This document shows, piece by piece, positions 44,890-56,879 of a stretch of 64,000 nt of DNA. The position numbers and the translations under genes are program-made. The notes beneath the pieces were generated by a model, which worked only from the letters and a program-made list of their open reading frames with translations, was not told the DNA's origin and did no database searches. The stretch comes from Sapria himalayana (Eukaryota; Streptophyta; Magnoliopsida; Malpighiales; Rafflesiaceae). The stretch is from NCBI GenBank assembly GCA_029783825.1, contig JAREIK010003431.1, positions 1,066,674 to 1,130,673 of the forward strand, in the 5' to 3' direction. The stretch's first letter is position 1, and every line of letters starts with the position of its first letter.

Positions 44890-45300
44890 CCATGGATGTA
44901 CATTGCATCATAAAAAGTATTACTCAAAAATTTTTAGGTGAATTAGTTGGTGATGATAATCAGCATAATAATTTCTTAGCTAGTGACTTGGTCATCTTTT
45001 TATTGATCTCACCGTGGCACATTCCTCTTCTCCAGTTCTACTTTGTGATAATCAAAATTCCATCTTTTATGTAGCAAATCCAATATCCCACAACTACTCG
45101 AAGCATGTTGAGCTTGATTATCATTTTGTGTGCGAATTAGTAGCCTTTGGAATACTTTGACTTCGCTGTGTTCCCACCAATCCCTAGCTTGCTAACATAT
45201 TTGCCAAGAGGCTTAGACGTCCTGCTTTTATATTCTTGTATTACAAGCTCCCCCATTCAGGGTTCTTAAACACTAGGCTTGCTGGAGGGAAGGCATTATC
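44890..45300 (+). pseudogene. copia 4 RNase H fragment
   Basis: The frames give LGELVGDDNQHNN, then LLCDNQNSIFYVANPISHNY (usually CDNQSA...NPVSH), SKHVELDYHFVCELVAFGTL and LANIFAKRLRRPAF (usually LADIFTKPLPR). This is the C-terminal half of copia RNase H in plus orientation. No other domain of this element was found nearby, so it is a fragment. Confidence 0.82.
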
Positions 45301-45440
45301 GTTATAGGGAGTTCCCCCATCTCCTCTCAAGATCAAGATGGAAAGATTTATTTTAAAGATCAAATCTATTGATTATAAAAAACTGTTTGGAGATGAAATA
45401 TATATAAAAACTATTATGAATACATGGCATGACCACCACA

Positions 45441-45662
45441 AATAGCATGGTAGTGTGGTCAACAAGGAGGTGGAGTGCTCTTATCCTGGGGACACATGTT
45501 CAATCCCCATGGACGTCAGATGCATTCTCTAGGGTGTTTGTCAGACTTCCCTATCATGCTGTTGGGATGAGGCTTTACCTACTCCAACCCCGAGGATCAT
45601 ATATGAGCCAAGTGATAATATGGATTGGGTTTGGGGAAAAGGGGAAGGAACAAAAAAAAAAA
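45441..45662 (+). mobile_element. SINE copy 1, tRNA-headed
   Basis: The head TAGCATGGTAGTGTGGTCAA resembles a pol III A box. About 45 bp on, ATGTTCAATCCCC resembles a B box. The body contains CGAGGATCATATATGAGCC and ends in a run of A at 45,652-45,662. Flanks TACATGGCATGACCACCA (45,421-45,438) and TACATAGCATCACCAACCA (from 45,663) form an imperfect long target duplication, typical of L1-mobilised SINEs. Confidence 0.8.
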
Positions 45663-46100
45663 TACATAGCATCACCAACCAAATTATTCATAGTGGTTTT
45701 ACAAAACCTTTACATATATAATTATTTTTCCTTTTACAAACATAAATGGAAAAAATTTTCTTGCACATTTTTTTTTTTACAAGAGCCTATTAATTTGTGC
45801 TAGAGTTGCTAGAAAAGTAAATTTTATTCATTTTATTCCAATGTTTCTTAAATCTATCCACATTGACACAAAACAAAACTTCACCCAATCAAAATTTTCA
45901 TTCTTCTTGGATTGTTTAAATATGTTTCGTAGATACACATCTATGAGATATTTTACAAAACAATCACTAATGCATTGGATCTCATAAGAACTTTAAAGTT
46001 AAATATGCTTGATTGTGATCAATACTAAGATAATTGACCAATATGAAAATTTGGTGTATGCATCCACCCTGGGATTGGTAAGGGGGGGATTGGAGGGGAG

Positions 46101-46432
46101 TAGAGGTGTCACACAGAATGTGCCGAGCTGACCCGGCTCATTTTTTCAAGCCCGACCCTGCTTTCGTGCCAGGACAGGCACGGTTTTGTGGAGTTCAGCC
46201 CAAATTAGGATTTGGGCGTGCCCGAAACCCTAAATTTAAAAAAAAAATTATGGTTTCAGCACCCCCATAACCCTAATTTTTTAAAAAAATTTGGTTTCGG
46301 CATGGTACCGTGCCGGGCCAGGCACGGCACGAGGCCCAGTTGGGCACGATTGTGACGTGGTCAGGCAAGGCACGAGCCCAAAAGCACGAGAAATTTACGT
46401 GCCGGACCTGCCCTGTCCGGTTGACACCTTCA
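46101..46432 (+). repeat. T1 GC-rich TIR family, copy D
   Basis: It starts TAGAGGTGTCACACAG and ends GTCCGGTTGACACCTTCA. The interior shares TTCAAGCCCGACC, CATGGTACCGTGCC-like words and ACGAGCCC with copy E. Flanks are purine-rich (GAGGGGAG left, TGAGGGAG right), too similar in composition to call a duplication with confidence. Confidence 0.75.
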
Positions 46433-47352
46433 TGAGGGAGGGTGAAATTTTTTTTTAAAAAAAATGTCTCATGATTTTATTATAGAAGAAAAAGAAACAA
46501 GTTATCAATATTTGAGATCATTCATTATAGTCTTGCAATATGAGCATCTAAAGAAAATTTAAGAACGTTTTCAATATTTTAAAAAAATAAATACATTATT
46601 TATCTTTTTTGATTACATGATTGCTTGGTGACGGACAAATTGTCAATAAAATATCAAATGTAACTTAAAACATAACTATTTGAACTCAAAAGAAAGACTA
46701 TGAAAAATAAGACACTATATGTATGCATTTCAAATAGATCACGTTTCTCAAGCTTATATTCTTTTAAAGCATATTATTATTAATATACTTTCTTTAATCT
46801 AGGTGATAGTCTTCTATAAAGAATAATATTTGTAAATATTCATAAATATATGGAAAGAAACATATTTATAAAAATTTGAAGACTTTATACAAGCTACAAT
46901 TTCACTTATAATTTTATCAAATCAATATTGAATACCCATAGACATATATCAAATATCATCAAATAAAATCAAATACTATTAAATACCATTGTCTTTCCAT
47001 AAGAATGTTGAAAACATCAAACACATACAAAAGAACGTCACATTGACTGAAAATCATAAAATAATCATTGTAATTTATTATAAATAATTAACAATTATCA
47101 TCAAATAAAAACAATTCAAATCATTCTCAACATATAAAATTTTAGCAGAATCAAATATCAATAATGCATTGAATTTTGACCGTCATTTTTTGAAAATTGT
47201 TGAATACCATCAAGTAGACAGCAAAATTCATGAAAAAAATTAACAAATATCAAAAAATAAAACATAAACCATCATAAAATCTTTGGCATAACAGACCAAA
47301 TATATCAAAACTACAATAACTTTATGGCATGAAATAAACATCAAATAACTAA
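46433..47352. other. AT-rich region without a gene
   Basis: No open frame, repeat array or element terminus was recognised. Confidence 0.5.
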
Positions 47353-48104
47353 TAGTATGGCAGTGCAATTGGAAAATGAAAATGACCGCTAAGCCTGGAG
47401 GGCATAAGTTCAATCTTCAATTATGCCGGATACGTACCCCATGATATCTTTATCAAATGTCTGATTTATATTGTTGGGATAGGAACATTATCTTCTTTGA
47501 CCCCAAGCACCAATGCCCATATATGAAGGGCCGAGGGATAATTGGGGATTAGAGGTGTTAATTGGGTCAGGTGACTCAAGCACAGCCCACATCATGGCAT
47601 GGTTCAGCCATGCCTAGCACGCGCACTGCACGATTCAGAACCATGCATGGCTATGCCACTAGTCGTATTGCATCATAGCTTGGGGCATTTCGGGCCAAAT
47701 TTTTTGGCATGGGAGGCACAGTACAGTATGACCCAGCATAATGCCCATGCAAGCCAATTTCAGCCTGACTAGCCAGACCTGTTAACTTGGTCCTAAACTA
47801 GGATAGCTTGGAATGAACCAGGCTAGCATGACCTAACATAAGCTAGCCTGGGGTGAACTAGGTTAGCCTTGTCATACCTGACTAGCTTGGCATGACCCGA
47901 CACGACTCACTCATAAGCCATGTCAACTACCAATGGGTCATGCCTGACTGTGCTGGCAAGGCACAACCCATGATAAAAACCATGTCGTGTCAGGCATGGC
48001 ATGGTGGCCTAGATAAGCCTGAAAAATACATCATTCTAGCACACCATGTACCATTTGACACTATGAATTGGGGAAGAGGGAGGGGATAAAAAATATAAAA
48101 AAAT
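47353..48104 (+). mobile_element. SINE copy 2, interrupted by T1 copy F
   Basis: The part before the insertion (47,353-47,548) aligns with SINE copy 1: ATGGCAGTGCAATTGG head, GTTCAATC at the B-box position, TGTTGGGATAGGAAC, and ATATATGAAGGGCCGAGGGA near the end. The tail resumes after the T1 element as ATTGGGGAAGAGGGAGGGG followed by A-rich sequence to 48,104. Confidence 0.75.
47549..48066. repeat. T1 family, diverged copy F, in SINE copy 2
   Basis: The termini TTAGAGGTGTTAATTGGG and (inverted) TCATAGTGTCAAATGG are T1-like. It is bounded by a perfect AATTGGGGA repeat at 47,540-47,548 and 48,066-48,074, i.e. an 8-bp duplication ATTGGGGA plus one shared base. The interior is rich in CATGGCATG, TAGCCTGG and GACCCGACACGACTC words, more mutated toward AT than the other copies, which suggests greater age. 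Confidence 0.75.
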
Positions 48105-49197
48105 AGGCATTCAATATGAATCAAATGTCATCAAAAATATTAGATATAATGCACAACTATTTACCTAATGCTTAATCATTTGAGAAAGATAAAAAGTTGA
48201 GATTAATTCAAGTAACATGTAAAATACAATGGTCACACATCATCAAAACCATCAAAATAAATCATCATAAACAATATTGTAGCCACTAACAAACAATTGC
48301 AAGAAGGATGAAATTATACTTCGTTGATATATCATGCCAGTCTCTTTTTTTTTTCTATAAAATGAAGGCTTTCACTTTTTTCAAAACAATCTTGCATTAC
48401 AAGCTTTGTTGATTAATTTGTCTATTTCTTGATAATAATTGAATTATTTTCATTAAAAGTGATATTTTCGACATGACTCTTGAAAAAGATCAATAACTTT
48501 TTTTTTTTTTTTGTTTGATCCATTGAATATCATTCATATAGTTTGATAATATTCAATGTGTTTCATGCATGTGATTCCATCATTCTTGTTGATTTTTTGT
48601 TTCTATTAAGCATCATGTTTTTTCATGAAATTTGAATTATTCTATAAGAATTGAAAATCATTAATACTGTTTTAAGTATTTCATTAATAATTTGACTATT
48701 TTGATTATAGTTAATATATGCTAGAAGATAAACAATAAATCAAACTTGTTCAATAATCATTGATTTTTTATTTAAAATCAAAAGCAAATCAATTATTTTT
48801 ATGTATACGATGCCATTTTTTATTTATAAAATTTGCTTATGACTGATTTGTTTCAAGTCTTTTCAAAGTAATTTGTTAATGAATGAGTTTTGCTTTTTTT
48901 TTTTTTTAAATAGTAGATCAATCTTTGATTCTTATACAATAAATATTATGATAGTTATGAGAAAAAAGGTGCTTAGCATTAGTAGGAAAACAAAGTAAAT
49001 AATTGTGTCACAATTATAACATATAATCATAGTGGGAAAATATTGCAAAAGACTAATTTTGTTGAGCATAATTGTTCACAATGATGACCTGTTTTTTTTA
49101 AACTTTTTTGATACTTGTCTCTTCTTTCAAAATCAAATTATTGTGAATTATTTTCAAGAAGAAATATATTTCTACATATCTCATTACAAATATTGAT
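48105..49197. other. AT-rich region without a gene
   Basis: No gene, repeat array or terminus was recognised. Several T-runs (48,499-48,512, 48,893-48,907) occur. Confidence 0.5.
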
Positions 49198-49420
49198 TTT
49201 TTTTTTTTTTTCGTCCCACACCTCTCCCTTCAAACCTAACATATATATTATCATTTGGCCCATATATGATCCTCGAGACCGTAAGGCCCTTGTCCCGACC
49301 ACATGATAGGTGATTTAGTAAACACTCTGAAGAAGCAAATCTAGTATCCCTAAGGATCAAACTTGTGCCCCCAAAGTTAGAGCTTTAATCCTCTTTTCCC
49401 AATTGAATTATCATGCGTTT
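49198..49420 (-). mobile_element. SINE copy 3
   Basis: The minus strand reads head ATGATAATTCAATTGGG, B-box-like AGTTTGATCC, TGTGGTCGGGACAAGG, CGAGGATCATATATGGGCCA and a terminal A-run (T-run 49,198-49,212 on the plus strand). Order and wording match SINE copy 1. Candidate flanks containing ATATCTC occur on both sides but are not directly adjacent. Confidence 0.75.
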
Positions 49421-49732
49421 AATATCTCTTTGCATAAATTAATGACAACATATAAGTTGACCCAATTCTGGCTGTGATAGCCGAAACCTTCCTTAGCCAT
49501 TGAGTCAAGCACCCTTATCCTCTTAATCTTTTTTGGTTCATGAAATATTTGATTGCGATATTTGTGATCCCTATAGAAGTTTAGACTTGGCTAACTGACA
49601 TTATTATTCTTTAAAACTTAAAAATTTAGGATGCTGAATCTCATTTTGAATGAAATTAGCCTCATGCATGAGGACCAAATACATTGTTTATTTTGAGAAA
49701 GAAAGAATGACAAGCATGGATTTGGATATCAT

Positions 49733-49892
49733 TTTTTTGTTGCTGCCACAAAGGATCACCGACCCAGACTTCAAAGAAAGGCATGGCAACCTCATCCCAG
49801 GTGTAGAGTGTAGCCAGTGGGATTCAAACTCAAAACAAAAGGATTGTGAGTTAATTTTCCAGCCAACTCAACTATCATGTGGTTGGTAGCAT
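49733..49892 (-). mobile_element. SINE of a second family, copy 4
   Basis: The minus strand has A box TAGTTGAGTTGG (49,863-49,874) and B box GAGTTTGAATCCC (49,819-49,831). The tail contains GGGTCGGTGATCCTTTGTGG and ends in A-rich sequence at the left end. GGATATCAT flanks both sides (49,724-49,732 and 49,893-49,901). The tail differs from SINE copies 1-3 while the head is of the same tRNA-derived type. The 79-residue open frame across it is not a gene. Confidence 0.8.
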
Positions 49893-49901
49893 GGATATCA
49901 T

Positions 49902-52559
49902 ATTATTAGTAAAGATTGGGGGAAATGAAAATTGTGGACCACCAAAAAATTATCATGCATCCAAAACAAGAATTAAATAACATATAACAGTCTTATTTTC
50001 TTGGCTAAACAAGTTGCATGACTTACAAATAAAAATTCAAAGTCAATGTTTATGCAATCCAAGAAAAATGAATCCAAAGAAGTATGAAATGAATACATGA
50101 TATGTCATGTGTAAGAATAACAAGTATTTTTGATAGTTTCAAGAAATAGATTTTGATTGATAAGAAATATTTGGGACAGAGGAATCTACATTTGATCAAA
50201 CGAGTTCACTTAATTATGCCATCAAGGAGAATGAAAATTTTGAAATATTAATTAGGTCAAAAGCTCCCACTTTATTTTCACTTATTACAAAAAGAACTTT
50301 TAATTGAAAACTACATATTTTCAAATCAATGAGGCGCTGATAGCCAGAGGCATGGTAAAATGGTATTGGACACAAATATTTATTGATACTCATTTAATAT
50401 TAAAATTGTTGAAATTAAGATTAATAATCCAATTTTATTTCATGCAAAATAAAAAATAAATTATTGGAAAATATTGAGAATTTAGCATTTGTATTTGATA
50501 AAATTTCGAGTGTTACATATATTAAATAGTGTTTCCTAAAGCATATCAGAGTCCATTTCCCAAAATAATTATTATCTATGAATAATAAAATACAAGAGTG
50601 AACTGTAAAAAATGAACCATTAATAATAATATTGAACTGTAAAAAAAAATGAAATAAGACAAGATTATAGAATAACAACAATGAATTAAGTACAGATAAT
50701 ATCAATTAATATCTAAATCTACAAAATCATAATCCTCATCACTGCTAAAACTCATGTAGCTGCTTATAATTTTCTCCATTGATAAATCAACAATATTATT
50801 ATTTTCATAAATCAATGGAGTATCAGACATTATCATAGAGCTAGAGCTAGCAGTTATCTTTCCAACTATTTGTATTAAGCTTTCGCTTCCTTTAACTCAA
50901 GTATAAAACTAAGCTTTCTTCGCTTAAGAAATTGTAAAATTATCACTCTGTATCAATGTATTGTTGCTAAAAAAAAAAAGCATTATATTCATCTGTGTAA
51001 GATACCCATATCTTTCTTTTAATTATTTCTATTATTAACCTCTCATTATTATTATGAATATCCTTCAAAAAAAAAAAAATCAGTCATGGTCCTTTGATTA
51101 TATTTTCTACAATTATAGTTTATTAATAAAGTATACCAAATCATTTGAGTAATAATATTGAAAATTATTATGATTATTTTGCTAGGAATTTGTAAAATTA
51201 TAAAAATCATTATCCAAAATTATATTGCGTGTTATAGTACTTGCATCACAAAATGTTATCGTTTAAATTTTCAAACTTGATCTTGTTTCTTTCATAATTT
51301 GTTGCACTATATATGACCTCCAAGTATTTTATTGTAAATCTTCAAAAATATATTGTCAAAGCTCAATACATACTATGCTATTTAGTTGTGATAGATATTG
51401 ATGATAAAATCAACATGCAAAAAAATTCCATCTCTTAAAAAAAATATATGATAAAATTTTAAAAAGCACATGTTACTTTCCTATCCCTAGAGAATGCTCC
51501 TTCAATGGGGTGTCCCTAGGGGGTTCCTCACGGGTACATCAATCAAGCAACTCACAATAAGGTGTGTATCACTCAGAGCATATTATTGCAACTCTAATAC
51601 ATTTTTTTTTAAAATTATTTTTTAAATAGTTTCTACACAATTCTAGAATAATATGGTTTAATATCAATCTCTTTACATTTATACAAATAAGAGAGAATTA
51701 GTCATCACAAGTCATTCATTTCTACTAATTCTCTCATTTGTTATTTTATTTATTTTAATATTAAAAAAAAGAAAGAAAAATGTATTCTTGTGCGAAAATA
51801 TATATATAGATGTTTACATATTTATTTTATTTTTTTCAACAATATATTTTAAGATTTTAATTTTTATTTTTATTTTTTTTCAAAGATACAATGAGATAAA
51901 GCAAAACAAATGAGAGGGAAATGAAATAAATAAAATTATGGGTGAAAATATAGTTGGCCAAATAACTAAAATGACATAGATATTATATACATGTTCTATG
52001 AAAAAGAGGCTAAGATACCTACATATACAAGAAATATAAAGTTAGCAAATTTGGGAATATTATAAAATATTAAAATATGTATATGTATTAATAGAATTCC
52101 ATATTTTAATTTAAAAATAAAATAAAATTGAAAATGAATAAATAGAGGAAATTTGTGAAAGATGAAATGTTTAAATATTATAATTGCATTTTTGATAATA
52201 AAAGTAATAATCAAATGAGAAAAATCAAACAAAACTAGTAGAACTTACAATCATAAAGTGAGTAGTAGCAAGATACTACGGAGAAAAAAGGGTTAAATTT
52301 TTAAATTAATTATGCCAATAGAATAACATTATGTGCTCAATTCATACATTATCAAATATAAAAGCATAAGAAAGAGGGGTTTGATTTGTTTGAAAGTTAG
52401 GTGAACCTCCCCATCTGTGCCTGTGTGACCTATTTTAAATTTCTACAATTAGAAATTTTATTTTGTATAATATTAATTAATTTAACTTCAACATTTAATG
52501 TGATTTATATTATATAATATACACAATTTCAAATAGGAAGATTGTTAAGATTAAAATGA
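49902..52559. other. AT-rich region without a gene
   Basis: No element terminus or domain was recognised. Short open frames at 50,421 and 51,996 (minus) are AT-rich and Phe/Ile-heavy, as expected by chance. A less AT-rich patch at about 51,480-51,560 is unexplained. Confidence 0.45.
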
Positions 52560-53214
52560 CCAGATTTATTTGGGTTCCATAGGTTGTATATTATCTTGAC
52601 TTGATGTTAGATAACAATAAAAATATTTCAAACATTTATAAGATATTGAAAAGGATTGTTGTTTTTTAATAATGACACATGTAATCAATTAAAGTTATTA
52701 GATGGGTAGGGCTTGCAACTGCTAGCTACTTTGGATCATCAAAAATCATAAAGTGAAGAACTTGCTCATCGAATCAATGAGTCCCATATGTTGTAGAGGT
52801 TTATTCATATTGCTATAGCAAAAAAAGATATGAGAGGTAGTGACGAGGATCTTCTATGATGGATTTGATGAACATGATTGTTCAAGTTGAATTAAAAATC
52901 TTTTCAATCACTCAGAATGGTAGACCTTTATCTATATATTACAATTAACTTGTTGTAATTTTCCAAGAAATTAATCATCAAAACACATCCCAATAAGAAT
53001 ATGTTAAAGAAATTATACCGCTTCATTCGGTATTTATGAGGTTGTGAGTTCATATTTTCTTGAGTGGTCTCGATACTAAATATAATCAAATTCAAAAGAA
53101 AACTTTTTGAAAAGACCCAAAATTGGACTAGAGAGAGCCTATTCATATGTAAGAAAAAAGTCAAAAAAGTGATGGATCATGTACACATATAGGTTGTTTG
53201 CTATGATATTTAAC

Positions 53215-54365
53215 ATGAGCCAATGAGGGGTAGGATTGAATTTTACAAGAGGAAAAATTAATCAAAGATCAAAAAAGTCAAGCAATTACGTTTGCACTCA
53301 TTATGGTCAATATGGTCATTCAAAGTAGCATTGATATGAGATTTTTGGATAACCTGAATGATAAGATTTTTCAAAATATTCAAGGAAGAATATTAGGAAA
53401 ACAGTAGTGGCCATATCAAGTAGCAATGATAATACTAACATTATTTCTACCTAAGAAGCATGGACATGGACACGGACTCGGGGATACGACACGGCAGGAT
53501 ACGGGAACAACAAATTCTAAAAAACTAGGATACGGATACGGCTAGGATACGACATGATAAAAAAATAAAAATAAAAATTATTAATTATAAATATTATGTA
53601 TTTTATAAAATTTATTAAATAAAAATTAAATTAAAATATTTTATTATATAAAATAAATATATATTATTTATTTTATAAAATAAAAATATTTTATTTTATT
53701 TTATAAGATAATATTTATAATTATTTTATTTTATAAATTAATATTTATAATTATATTATATAAAAATATATATTTTTTATTTTATTTTATAAAAATATTT
53801 TATTTTATGCCCCTGCCTCTCCCCGCAAACACGCCCGCCCCTGCCTCTCCCCTCAAATCGCGCCGCCCCTTCCTCTCCCCTCAAATCGCGCCCGCTCCCT
53901 GCCTCTCCCTCAAATCACGCCCGCCCCCTGCCAGTGGCCAACGTCGCCCATTCTGCAACATTGGCCACCAGACGTCGTCGGACGTCGGGTACTATAGATG
54001 TGGATACGGCTGCCCATGCAACCATCCGATATGCCATGTGGCGTATCGGATACAGATTATGCAATGATACGCCACATGGCGTATCGGACACGTATCTGTG
54101 TCATGTCCGTGTCATGTCCACGTGTCCAGGTATCAGACACATGGACACAGCTGTAGGGAGCCGTGTCCGTGCTTCTTTGATTTCTACTATTGCTAACAAT
54201 TAACTTGGATTATTGATGCTGGTGCATCTAATCATATGATTAGAGACTCTAGTAAATTATATCATTTTCACTCATATTCCCAAAAGGGCATTTTCATAAC
54301 AAACAATAGTACCTCTCCTATTATATGGGAGGGATTCCTTGTGTTATCAAATACCATGACTCTTC
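53215..54365 (+). pseudogene. copia 5 gag knuckle and protease, split by H2
   Basis: Before the insertion: GLNFTRGKINQRSKKSSNY, then CTHYGQYGHSK with YEIFG and DFSKYSRKN, a CCHC knuckle with lost Cys. After it: ANN, a stop, then in the next frame WIIDAGASNHMIRDSSKLYH, the copia protease motif (DAGA for DSGA, catalytic Asp kept). Removing 53,451-54,187 joins the two parts with the right spacing. Stops make it inactive. Confidence 0.8.
53451..54179 (-). mobile_element. H2 hAT deletion derivative with perfect duplication
   Basis: The left end is CTAAGAAGCATGGACATGG. The right end inverted is CAAAGAAGCACGGACACGG. The flanks are ATTTCTAC at 53,443-53,450 and 54,180-54,187, a perfect 8-bp duplication. 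The interior has the shared GGATACGGATACGGCTAGG block, a TTTTATAAAATAAAA tract, a CCCTGCCTCTCCCCTCAAAT minisatellite and two CCACATGG/CCATGTGG palindromes. All are in reverse order to the nested copy at 28,312-29,127. No coding is left. Confidence 0.93.
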
Positions 54366-54399
54366 ATATAATTTTGTTTTTTCTTGGCCTTAAATAGAA

Positions 54400-55345
54400 T
54401 TTGTTGAATGCAAGTCAAATTACCTCAAAAATAAATTGCACTATTACATTTTGGTCATCTTTTTGTATTTTCAAGATTTTTTGACCTAGAGGACTCTTTG
54501 TTGTGGTGTTAAAAAGGGAAAATTCTACTACTTAGAATTAATTAAAGGCTAGGGAACATTTCTTTAGTTATCTTAAGAAATTGAAACTAAAACCTAGTTT
54601 GTTTATAAAATAAAATTTCTTAGATTTATAGTGTGACATTTGTGAATTAGCAAAGAGCAATCGTAAACCTTATTTTTTTATCTCTAATAAAAATTCTTCA
54701 TCCATTATTTGGGGATCTGCGATAGTTTCATCTATCTATAAGACTCGTTACTTTATCATTTTTATAGATGAATGCACTTTAATGGCTTTGATAGCCTTAA
54801 TTCATATAAAAATTGATGCTCATACTACTTTTTAGGGAATTTTACAACATAGTAAAAAACCAATTTTGGAAATAATTTCAAATTTGGAAATCAGACCATG
54901 CATGGAATGTCTTAAGAATCTGCTTTGTGATTATCATTGACAATAAGGAATCAAATATCATACTTCTCGCACTTAAACACCTCAACAAAATGGATTTACA
55001 TATAGAAAAAAAAAAGACATGAAGATGTACATGCATCTCTCTTTGGAAAGCATATGTCTCGATTCTATTGGGGAGAGGCTACCAAATTTGTTATGTATCT
55101 TATTAATAGAGTTCCTTCCCAAGCACTTAGTTTCCAAACCCCACACCAAAAATTACAAACCTTTTTTGACATACCTCATCAAGCAAACTTGGAATCCAGA
55201 ACCTTTGGTTGCATACCCAATGATTTGGATTATAAACTTGATCAACATGGCACACATTGTGTATTTGTTGGTTATTTTGATTTTAAAAAAGGATACGCGT
55301 GTTATGATTCTAAATCTTTCTTGATGTCTCTTTTCATAAAATTAA
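54400..55345 (+). pseudogene. copia 5 integrase remnant
   Basis: The frames yield CDICELAKSNRKPYFF (usually CDVCQLGK...R), YFIIFIDECTLMALIALIH (usually VDDCTRMTWVYLL), HMSRFYWGEATKFVMYLINR and VPSQALSFQTPHQ (open in 55,054-55,371), and FGCIPNDLDYKLDQHGTHCV with FVGYFDFKKGYACYDSKS. These are the catalytic core edges and the C-terminal domain of copia integrase. Stops and shifts abound, and the DDE set is incomplete. Confidence 0.85.
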
Positions 55346-55859
55346 ACCCTATAATTTATTTGGTAACTTGAGCTCTCCTCTTTATGGGTAGACTATATAT
55401 TAAAAAGGTGAGGGTAATGGTAAGTTTAAAGAACTAGAGGCATTGGAAAATTATATAAATAGTAATAATACCGCACTCAATAATACTTAAAAAGAATGGA
55501 GTAGCCTATCTTTGGATAAGGAAACTCATGAGAATTGTGATTGTGACACAAAGGTTGAAAGCTTCAATAAATATGAGGAAGAAGCTAAGATGATTGAATT
55601 TCCCACACCAACTAAAAAGACTTCCGCCCATAATATTTTAGATAATTTTACCATTAAGTATTCACACCAAGCTACTCCCAAATATTCCCAAAGATCTAAT
55701 AAAAATGTTCTAAAAAAATTATAAATAATCTTAAAACCAATGTAAAGTTTTTTATCAATAATTGTCTTTACTTGTATATTTTTGGACTCTTATGCACTAA
55801 TCATTAATCAATTCTTCAAAGTGGATATTAATTACTAGGAATCATTAATTTATTCCTAA

Positions 55860-56800
55860 TAACGTGCAAGATGCATTTGATGATGCTAAGTGAAAAAATG
55901 TTATGAATAAAGAGATGAAAGCCTATTAGAAGAATTCTGCTTGGGAGATTGTTCTACTACCATGAGAAAAAAAGGTGATTGGCTATAAATGGGTGTACAC
56001 TATTAGACTTATAGCAGATGGAAGCATCGATAATATAAGGTGAGACTCATGACCAATGGATATACCCAAAAATATTGTATTGACTATCGATTGCTTCTCA
56101 TATCCATGTTTTTTCATACCTTCTTAAATGGTGAGTCTATTCTCTCTCAAATCATGTATAAAATATTTTCACTAGTAGCTAAGATTAATATCATATGTTT
56201 CTCGTATTTATTGCTTCAAACTGAGACTATTCTCTATAATAATTTAACATCAAGAATGTCTTCTTAAATGGAGATTTAGAAAAAGATGTATACATGGAAC
56301 TTATACTTAAGGTTAAATGAGCTCTTAAGCATGAAGATTAAGTGTGAAAACTAAAAAAATCTATATATGGTTTGAAAGGATTTCCCCGGGCTTGGTTTGG
56401 GAGGTTTACTTTGACAATGAAAACAATTTGACACTAATAAAGTAATGCAAATCATAACTTATTTATAAAACATAAAGGAGGAAAGGTAAGGACAATGATT
56501 ATACACGCAGATGATATGATTTTGATAGGTAGTGATCTTGAAGAAATAAGGACACTATAAGAATACTTGTCTATAGAATTTGAAATAAATGATTTGGGAC
56601 AACAAAGGTACTTTCTTGGCATTGAAGTAGTTATGTACAAACAAGGAATTACCCTTTTACAATGAAAATATATTTTGGATCTACTAAGTGGGATTGGGAT
56701 ATTAGCTTGCAAAATTATTGTAGCACCAATAGAAATGAATCATCAACTTGGGATCATTGCATATCAAGTCCCTACATATATGGGTCAATATTCAATATTC
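55860..56800 (+). pseudogene. copia 5 reverse transcriptase remnant
   Basis: Read in pieces: MNKEMKAYxKNSAWEIVLLP, KKVIGYKWVYTIRLIADGS, YTQKYCIDY, VFLNGDLEKDVYMELI, KSIYGLKGFPRAWF, then the active site MIIHADDMILIGS (HADD for YVDD), INDLGQQRYFLGIEV and IVAPIEMNHQLG. The double Asp is retained but neighbouring residues have changed. The chain is broken by many stops. Confidence 0.85.
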
Positions 56801-56879
56801 AAATTATCATATATTTTTGAGTATTTTGATATTTTTAGATTATATGTAAGTATGATAATAAGACATAAATAAATCAATT

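Noticed and set aside
45429..45803. 124-codon frame
   Set aside because: It overlaps SINE copy 1 and its flank, with no recognisable domain.
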